From Watersipora subatra (Eukaryota > Bryozoa > Gymnolaemata > Cheilostomatida > Watersiporidae): DNA of 64,000 nt. The notes beneath the pieces were generated by a model. The model made no database searches. It was not told the DNA's origin and saw nothing but the letters and a program-made list of their open reading frames with translations. Location: assembly GCF_963576615.1 (NCBI RefSeq), contig NC_088711.1, positions 57,392,248 to 57,456,247 on the forward strand. Reading direction: 5' to 3'. Position numbers and translations under genes: made by a program. Every line of letters starts with the position of its first letter. Positions within the stretch are counted from its first letter, which is position 1. This document shows positions 56,206 to 64,000 of the stretch, piece after piece.

Positions 56206-56807
56206 ACTAATGCATTGTAGACTAGCTGTAAAACGTATTGCAGATTTCCATTGTTCTCCCCAACATTATTGACATATATGACTGCATATGCGTATGCATA
56301 GTGTGATCAAGGCAAAAGATTGCAATAAACTGCATATTTGAAGTTGTTTTACAGTATGAAAGACAACTCTCGATAAACATCTTGCTGTAAATGAATCTGT
56401 TGCCGTGGACGGGTAATGCAGCTAGCGGTTTGGGGCCATGGCGTCACTCGGGGATGCGCGGAAGACCTTTTTAGACCCGAGTGCAGTAACAGTACAGTCA
56501 ACTGTAAATATAGACGGGTATGAATGGATGCATGAATCTAGACACATAAATCTAGAATATTTACGAGATTTTACACACATCTAGCTGTAAAACACATTGC
56601 AGATTTCCATTGTTCTCCCCAACATTATTGACATGTATATGTGTATATTCAGGGCAACAATTTCAGTAGACAATTTACATAATAATAAATCAGGGCAACA
56701 ATTTTAGCACACTGCATATTTGGAGTTGTTTTACAGTATGAAAGACAACTCTCAATAAACCTTATGCTGCACGTGAGTCTGTTCTTGTAGGCGGGTAATG
56801 CAGCTAG
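56206..56807. repeat. Direct duplication of a Helitron-like 3' end
   Basis: TAGCTGTAAAACGTATTGCAG... (from about 56222) to CGGGTAATGCAG-CTAG (56425) is repeated at about 56581-56807. The first copy has a small hairpin (CCGTGGACGG) before GTAATGCAGCTAG. The spacing is about 360-380 bp. Confidence 0.7.
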
Positions 56808-58612
56808 TTGGTTGAAAAAAGGTAAGTCCAAGCTCACCCACAAAAATCACAATGATATTGACAATACCATACAATTAACATTAACATAAACAACAATAAT
56901 AACAACAAATAACAATAAAAATTAACATTTTTAGTTGAAATCACTTTTAAAATAAAAAAAAGATCATTGTATCAAAAGTTGAATCTTGCCAACTGCAGCG
57001 TTTCAAGGCAAACACTAAGAAAAAGATTGGTAAACTTTATGTTTTATTATTTTTTTTGGACTTTGAATTAAAAATATATCTTTTTTCAAAAACATATTTT
57101 TCTTTGTCAGATCTTCTAACAAATAGCTTAAATCAAAATACATGTAATTATATCAGATTATTATAAATTAAAAAACATTAGCATGCAGCTAACTCCATAT
57201 GAGTAGTTGAGCTTATTTGTTTAAAGGAACCAGAGCTAAGAGCTTGAAAACCTAATGAAAAGAAAGCAATAGTAATTATTGAAGATTAAATTCATACGTA
57301 ATCATTATAGATTACTATATCTCAACAATGGTGTTGCCAGGCAATAAACAAATACAAGCTCCAGTCTTGATTTTCTAATCACGCTAAAACTATTGGTGGT
57401 GCCAAATGTGTTCATGACCAATATGAAGATCAGCAAAACCTGTCTGTCGTATTGCAAAATTATTGACACACAAATTGCTTAAAGTCTAGATATCTATTAA
57501 AAAAATGGCCTGTCGTGACTAAATATGATCATAGGTTGAAGCAGTCAGGTGATAAACTACATGTATGCGGTGAGATTAAAAACCCAGGATTAGTTGACGT
57601 ACGCTTGAAACACCGGCAATGATCATTGGTATAACTGTTCGAGTATGACGATCCAATTGTAGATACTATGACATGTTTTAATAGTTCAGATAGAATGTCA
57701 TGCTTGTAGACTACAGTGATTAAAGATTATAGAGGTAATAGAGTGACACAACTCCATTTCGTCCGAATGCATCAGATCATTTGAGAACAACATGGGGCCT
57801 TTTATTCAAAAACACAAAATTATGTTAGTCATGCAGTTTTATAATGATAAAGAAACAAAGACATGCTTGTGCATTTCAAAAAATATGTAACTTCCAATGC
57901 ACTAACCACGTGCAATGTAATTCGCTCACATGATATTTCGACAATAACGGGGCGAGAGTGTTTTTTAGCCAGTAATATTTTTGCGCATCCTTTTATGCAT
58001 GATATGCCAAAATGAGGTTGCGCAATGCAGTGAGAACCTGTTGAAAGCAGCAAGTAGATAGCTGAAATTATACAGCAATCTATACATATGTAATGGCAGA
58101 GCTCAGCAGTGTCTCTATGCTGCCAACCTTCTGTATAATGATAATTTTTATGCCAAAACCTTTATAATCTCGTGATATAAATATGAATAATATAAATTTT
58201 GATGTCGATCACCTGCTTCTGATTAGCTAAATTGTTAATTAACTGATAGCGCAGTTTTCTGGGCAAATGATAAAATAAATGAATGCGTAGTTCTGAAAAT
58301 TCATGACAACCTTTTTTAATTTTAAAAAGTTCTTCGCTTGTACCTAACCACCATGTTTTTGTACACAACTGCTGGCTGAACTAATCAGTTTATAATTCAG
58401 GTTGCTTTCTTGAAATAGCACTATCTCGGCAAGATCAGAACCGGAAAAACATGATTAGGCTCTGCAGAGTAGGAGATATGATCATTTCTATCAAGTCTGG
58501 TAGCGAGCACCAATTATATGTTGAGGCTTATGCATCTATGAACTCAGTCAATGCAATTGAATTTTTTTCAAAAATGAAACATTTATACGCTCTGGCTACG
58601 TTCAAATGTCAT
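56808..58612. other. Copy 3 intron 4, end part: no gene recognised
   Basis: 56808-57240 aligns with copy 2 intron 4 (25716-26075). From about 57240 to 58980 copy 3 has extra sequence with no copy 2 counterpart and no recognised coding frame. Confidence 0.45.
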
Positions 58613-58872
58613 CTCTCTGTACATACGAGTAGTGTAGTTATTTTGATCAACTCTTTGTACATACGAGTAGTGTAGCTATTCAGATCAACTCTTTGTACAT
58701 ACGAGTAGTGTAAAGATTCAGATCAACTATTTATACATATGAGTAGTGTAGATATTCAGATCAACTCTTTGTACATATGAGTAGTGTTGTTATTTAGGTC
58801 AACTCTTTGTACATGCAAGTAGTATAGATATTCCGATCAGCTCTTTGTACACACGAGTAGTGTAGTTACTTG
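58613..58872. repeat. Minisatellite, 38-bp unit, about 7 copies
   Basis: CTCTTTGTACATACGAGTAG followed by TGTAGATATTCAGATCAA, repeated with scattered changes. It lies 180 bp before exon 5 of copy 3 and is absent from copy 2. Confidence 0.95.
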
Positions 58873-60703
58873 TAATTATTATGAAGAAAAATAATTACGT
58901 AACCATGTTAAGCAGCTCATACAATTAACACATAGAAAACTTCAGAGCATAAATCTTTTCAGCGTAATATAAAATATTCTACACCTATAACGGTGCATGC
59001 GCAGGTTTGCTACTAGCATCAACGATGATTGCATTTATCTAGCCTCTTTGCAGACATGCGGAAGATGTGGTGGGCGTGGCATGGTGCGGTGTGAACCATG
59101 TCATGGTAGAGGAAAGAAAAAGTGTAACTCATGTAGTGGAAGTGGTCGCACAACACACTTTCATGACGGGGAGGCAGTGGTTCAAACGTGCAACTGGTGC
59201 CGTAAGTACCTTCTATCTCATCAGCTTACAAGTTGCTAGCAGACCATATACTTGTAGTTCTGGAATAGAAAGTGTTGCGGGTTGGTTGTTAGTACCTCTC
59301 ATAACCATTGTCACTACCGCTATAGTAATTTCTGCTTACTATCACATACACTGTTTATTAATCAATGTATGATTTGTTGGTAGATGGATCAGGACGCAGA
59401 CAATGTCTTCATTGTCACGGACATGGCCAGGTCACATGTGGTCAATGTGATGGTCAAGGACGGGTTAAAAACTTCATTATGTTAACAGTTACCTTGTGAG
59501 TTAGTATTTTAAAGTGCTTGAGATTTTCCAACTATTTTTCATACAATTACCTCTAAATGAGGCATAAATAGTTACTGATAAACTAATTTTTAATTTTATT
59601 TCTGTTTTGTTTTGAAGTACAAATCATATGACTGACTATATCTTGGAAGAAACCGATCTCCCAGAGCACTTAGTCAGGGATGTCTATGGAAAGGAACTGT
59701 TCCGCCAAGTTTCACCACAGGTTTGTTCTGGTAAAGCACCTTGGCAAAGGCCAGCTTGTTTGCGATTAAAATTTGGTTACCTATGTATAGAAAGAAGCAA
59801 GTTTGTGTCAACCCCAAGAGCAGGGTATGTTTTGATTACCTTATTTTGAAGGAACTACATTGGTGCCATGTGAATAAATGATGTAAAATGTCAAGGGGGG
59901 TGACTGCACACGGCGACAAAATGCATCATTTGTGCAACCAATGTGGTGTAGATACCTCGAGTCTAAATTGAACATGCAGAGAGAAAATTAGCACTGATGA
60001 AATGGCTTAAAAATGTTGATTCCCAATAGATGTTTTATACATACCCAATGCATGTTGATTTTTATGGAGTTTTACTTTAAAAAAAACAGGGGTTCATGCA
60101 AACAGCTATTTATATATGAACATGAACGTTCTTACTTGTAATGGAAGGCTACTGGTATAAATCGGAATTGTCCATGAAACGTTTCAGATGATTTTCTCAG
60201 TAATTGACATCGTTGAAACTAAAAAAAATTTCTAATTTGATTTGAAGAAGAATTCAAATTATTTTTGTACTTTGCAGGTGATTGAATAACACTAGAGTTG
60301 AATCCGGTGCATGATGACATGGCTTTTATTTGATTGAGATCAATTTATTTGTGAACGTGATATGCCATTTAGTAGCTTTAGTGTGTGTAGCCCAGTAAAT
60401 ATCTAGGAAAAGCATCTTACTGTGCAGCTTCTGTTCTGTTTGCAAATAATATTTTCTGCAGCTATTCCTAAAATTGATGGAAATACGACTAAACTATGCC
60501 TAGTCTTTATATAAAATCTCTGATTTGCAGGTGCATCCATTAACAACATTCCCCATGAAGCAGGTAAATGATAACTCCGTACATCTGATAGAAGCTGCTA
60601 AACATTCCTATCCCAATGAGCGACAGATAAATCAGGTGGGTGAAAAATGAGGCCAAATCCAAGATTACTAAATGTCTCTTCAACTACATAAACCGGCGTA
60701 TTA

Positions 60704-61072
60704 CCGTACTTTTCAGACTATAAACCGCACTCCTATATAAGCCGCATCTGCTTGATTTAAAAAAACGATAATAAAACAATACATAAGCCGCACCTTTGTA
60801 TAAGCCGCAGAACTCAGGACGGTGCTTTTTAACATGGCAGCAACTTTGCTAGTTAAAACGAAGCAGTACCGTTAGGCACTGTTCCGTTTTAACCGGAATT
60901 GTAACCGTTAGGCACCGAACCGTTTTAATCATTCTTTCACTGCTAGAGGAGCACTAACCGGAGATTCCGGTTAATGCACCCTAGCGGAGAAAGAAAAAAC
61001 CACAGAATAGCCGCAGCCACATGGCTTAAAACATCGGAAAAAAAGTAGCGGCTAATAGTCGGAAAAGTACGG
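60704..61072. mobile_element. TA-flanked MITE (CCGTAC family), 369 bp, in copy 3 intron 8
   Basis: Ends CCGTACTTTTCAGACTATAA and TAATAGTCGGAAAAGTACGG, with TA on both sides (60702-60703 and 61073-61074). Copy 2 has the empty site ATTACACCAAG (28541-28551) with one TA. GCCGCA/TGCGGC words recur inside. A fragment of the same family is at 49230-49490. Confidence 0.92.
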
Positions 61073-61489
61073 TACATCAAGTGGTTGCTACCATAGAAAG
61101 AAACCATTTTCAATGTTAGCTTTAACACAAGTTACATGGTCCATTTAAGTGACATCGCTGTCTCTCAGCCTGCATAAACAAACGAGAAGTACTTATATTG
61201 GGATCAACCATTTAATTGTACTGTATTTTGTAAATGTTGCAGAGGCAGTTATTGAGAGCAGTGCCCATCACCCAAGTAGAATATGTATTTGAAGACTCGC
61301 AAGGAGTGTTTTGGGTTTATGGAATGGAGCGAGCAGTCCACGCCCCTGACTACCCACAACAGTGCTGCTGGGGCTGTAACATTCTCTAAACTACCTTAGG
61401 AGTTGTCCTCAACCAGCTCAGTGCTAATACATATGGCCACATATCAGCCACACGGGAACTCTTGCTCTCATTTCAGTTACAGTGGAACT

Positions 61490-62221
61490 TCGGCTCTCAA
61501 ACATAATCTGTTCCAGGTTGTTCAAAAACCGAGTTGTTCGAGATCCGAAACAATTATTCCTATTAAAATCAATGTATGTAAATTTTATCCGTACCAAACC
61601 GAGAAAACAACTTTGGTAAAGTATTTTTTAAACATTTTCTATCATAAACTGTACTGTATACTACATACTATAAATAAAAATGGGTAAATATAGATCGTGT
61701 TTATTTTTAATAGAAGATTTTCTATCTTTAATGATGAAAACAGAAAATAAAAAGTAAACATTTAATATGTTTTGCTCTTAAAACATCGAAAACATTCTAG
61801 GTTAAGATACAATACCAAAAATTGCACAAATTGATGAGACAGCGAATATACAACAGATCAGTTACATCAAAAATCGTGTGAACAAAAAAAATAAACAGCA
61901 ATGAAACGTTTACTTCACATCTTTGAAGGAGAATCCTCCTCCAAAACAATTTAGGGTAACTCGACTGGAGTTGTCTCCCTAGCAAATCTCTTCGGTAGAG
62001 GGACATCGTCCCAGATGGTTCCTTCCTTTTTGTTAAAAATTAATGAAGCGTTACTTACTTCTCCCTCTGTTAACGAATGTTTCCATGCTATTCCGAACGT
62101 TTAATTCTAATGCGTATGCTCCGGTTTGGTCGAGAACTGAACTTATGTTCGAGATATGAGATGATCAAATCTCAATTTTTTTGGTAGAAAACCAAATTGG
62201 TCGAGAACCGAGGTTCCACTG
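61490..62221. mobile_element. TA-flanked DNA transposon, 732 bp, just downstream of copy 3
   Basis: Ends CAGTGGAACTTCGGCTCTC and GAGAACCGAGGTTCCACTG, with TA at 61488-61489 and 62222-62223. Copy 2 has the empty site TTCAGTTATTTGTAAACTG (28939-28957). Subterminal words TTGTTCGAGATCCGAAAC and TTGGTCGAGAACCG resemble pogo/Tc1-class MITEs. It contains AATAAA at 61673-61678. Confidence 0.92.
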
Positions 62222-62223
62222 TA

Positions 62224-64000
62224 TATGTAAACTGTGCAGGTTTATGCCTTACAGGACCAAGCCTCCAAAAAGCCTAGTATTTTGTTTGTTGAGTAACGTT
62301 TTTAAAACTACCTTTTCACACATATTTTTTCACCTGTGATACCTTTTTCAATTCTGCGACGTCAATTTTGTAAATATTTTGTTAAAGAATTGAGCTTTTT
62401 GGTGCCATTGAAGTATTAAATATTATAAAAAGTATTTCCGAAATAACGATTGACTAACTTTCAGATAGAAACTAAATGCGTTTACAAGTTATAACTAAAC
62501 ATACTGGATAAACCTGCTCATTTCTATACCAAATACGCAACAATCTAAATTATGTCTGACCATCATGCTGGTCTACTTTGTTATAAGTTGTAACAAAAGA
62601 ATTTATCTAATTGAAGGTAAGGAAGCCAATATGAAAAATATTTCTTGACAACCACAATTTATAAATTGTCAATCATCACACCAAAATGTTAGACTGAAAT
62701 AATAACTAATTTCACAAGCATGACCACAATTCCTCCACCAATATTCCTCTGATGAGAACGATCTTATATTTTTATCAGACGAATTACATTTGGTGCTTTA
62801 AAAATAATTTTAAAACTCATAAGGTGTAACAAGTCAACTTGTATTTAAAAAACATTTTTTTGCTTTCACACATAAAATGTTGAAACGAATTGTGTTTACT
62901 TGTCAAATCTGAGCATGTCATCACGACCATCAAAAAAAGTTAAATATTGCTACATAATTAAATTGTTTCTGCTAAAGAAATGTGATAACGGAAAAAGCTA
63001 CGCGTTTGTAGAATTATCTATCTGAAGTTCTAATTTATACTCAGGAAGTGGAAGTATATTTGCTAATACCAAACTAATAAACCTGTTGGTTTTTTTACTG
63101 TTTATGATTCGAAAAACTTAAAAATATAATACATAATTGGTCGATATATAAATTAGTGCAAACCAAAACTTTTATAGTCGCATATGTTTGAAGCCTGTGA
63201 TGATTGCAGCAACCTATACTATTGCAGCAAAACTGTAGAGGTTTTGGTTAATTTTCAGTCAAAAATGGAACCCTTTGTTTAGCAGATTCGAAAATACTAA
63301 AAAGCTTACACTTTATACACTTTGCTAACTCATGAAGTCCCACACAACAACCTTGATTGTGCAATCGAACATTCCACAAGCCATGGGAGACAAATCCTAA
63401 TTTACCTTTGCCTTATCAGAAAAAGATGCAAGCTTCCTGGTTGATAATTAGGAAATTCTTAGACCATACAAATATTGGCAATTCCTTATTTTAGTAACAA
63501 TTTTTTCATTGATTAAAGAAGAAAGCATTTCTTATGCAGAAAGCCCTTAGCTAAGGTCTCAGCCCATGAATACGGCTGCTAATAATGTAATAAAAATTTC
63601 GAAAAATTTAAAAGTGCTGCCACACATCCAGTTTCGAAAAAAGGTATTACGCCTTTTTGTATGTAGCTGTCCAACCACCCACCGACTCATTCCCTAAATG
63701 ACTAATTCCCTCAGGCCAGTGACAGACTTGTAACACGCGGTTAGTTTTTTCCTGTACAAATGATTGGAAGATACTGAAAAGCAATGAGAACTCGAGCTAT
63801 AAAGCAGTGTTAAGAAATAGAATCTAGCCTTTGATCATACATTTTATTACTACTAAACAGAAAAATGGCTATCATTCTATGTTACGTTTTATTACAACTA
63901 AACAAAAAAGGCTATTACTTTCTCATCTCTCATTTCACCTTATGACTAGTAATATAGTGACACTACAACGCGCCGTAAAGCTGATAGAAGACCGACATTG
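62224..64000. other. Downstream of copy 3: end of duplicated segment, then unique sequence
   Basis: Up to about 62836 this is the counterpart of 28945-30850 without the transposons found there. Beyond that, AT-rich DNA to the window end shows no exon of the SSUH2 family, no long frame and no clear repeat. Confidence 0.5.

Larger units (their letters stand above)
49012..56807 (+). mobile_element. Composite Helitron-like insertion in copy 3 intron 4 (7.8 kb, nested)
   Basis: Copy 2 reads ATACAAAAA/TTGGTTAAAAA (25715/25716). In copy 3 these words are separated by 7.8 kb that starts TCTACTATATAAACGGCAAT and ends CGGGTAATGCAG plus CTAG before TTGGTTG. TC start, CTAG end and A/T target fit a Helitron. 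No Rep-helicase frame is visible. Inside lie a MITE fragment (49230-49490), a Gypsy element (49552-54606), a piggyBac-like MITE (54767-55423) and a duplicated 3' end. The outer Helitron assignment is an inference from the ends and the empty site. Confidence 0.6.
44268..61389 (+). pseudogene. SSUH2: SSUH2-like copy 3: nine exons intact except a TGA in exon 1
   Basis: Exons: 44268-44529, 47035-47203, 47407-47536, 48509-48694, 59054-59201, 59384-59495, 59618-59720, 60531-60635, 61243-61389. Phases and GT-AG borders equal those of copy 2. In exon 1, TGA at 44382-44384 replaces the CAA of copy 2 (S-Q-P). No in-frame ATG follows until the end of exon 2, so a full protein cannot be made from this start. 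All other exons stay open, and all 24 zinc-region Cys are kept, as is the C-N-I-L tail. By hand count, replacement changes against copy 2 outnumber silent ones by roughly 35 to 20, which suggests relaxed constraint. Alternatives are a new upstream first exon, a polymorphic stop or a sequencing error. Intron 4 is 10.4 kb because of nested transposons. Confidence 0.8.
30850..62836. repeat. Segmental duplication, unit B (about 32 kb, expanded)
   Basis: This is the second unit of the tandem duplication. It starts in the middle of copy-1-type intron 6, so it lacks exons 1-6 of a first gene, and runs through a complete copy 3. It is about twice as long as unit A because roughly 8 kb were gained between exons 7 and 8 of the fragment and a further roughly 7.8 kb in intron 4 of copy 3, plus smaller insertions. 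Homology to unit A's right end stops near 62836. Confidence 0.9.

Overview
The window is intron-rich, AT-rich eukaryotic DNA packed with transposons of many classes. The spliced genes, Ty3/Gypsy elements, Helitrons, hAT, piggyBac, pogo/Tigger elements and TA-flanked MITEs fit an invertebrate animal. A lophotrochozoan, perhaps a mollusc, is my best guess, but nothing in the sequence fixes the species. All recognised host genes belong to one family: homologues of SSUH2 (ssu-2), a protein with a DnaJ-like zinc region of six CxxCxGxG motifs.

Layout. Copy 1 (827-17731, 9 coding exons, 435 aa) and copy 2 (22120-28854, 9 exons, 449 aa) are intact on the + strand. Copy 3 (44268-61389) keeps the same 9 exons and splice phases but has an in-frame TGA in exon 1. 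A 3' fragment of a copy-1-type gene (exons 7, 8 and 9 at 31098-40598) carries a TAG in its last exon.

This order is explained by one tandem segmental duplication. Unit A (about 14.8 to 30.85 kb: end of copy 1, intergenic DNA, copy 2, downstream DNA) was copied to give unit B (30.85 to about 62.84 kb: copy 1 fragment, intergenic DNA, copy 3, downstream DNA). Unit B has grown to about twice the length of unit A, mainly by retroelement insertion: a degenerate minus-strand Gypsy element (34026-38336) inside the copy 1 fragment, and a plus-strand Gypsy element (49552-54606, perfect TTTAC target duplication) inside a larger Helitron-like insertion in intron 4 of copy 3.

Because the two units can be aligned by eye, many transposons have an unoccupied counterpart in the other unit. 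This gives exact ends and target duplications for a hAT element, two Helitron insertions, three TA-flanked elements, a small MITE and a LINE tail. Outside the duplication, the introns of copy 1 hold a piggyBac relic, a pogo/Tigger relic, a MITE family (one copy has an expanded internal 18-bp satellite) and several minisatellites.

The predicted SSUH2-like proteins share a Pro/Gln/Gly-rich N-terminus, an acidic and proline-rich linker, a conserved central domain, the zinc region, a conserved C-terminal domain, and a cysteine-rich tail ending in a CaaX-like box. Exon boundaries were set by eye from splice consensus, phase and comparison between copies.
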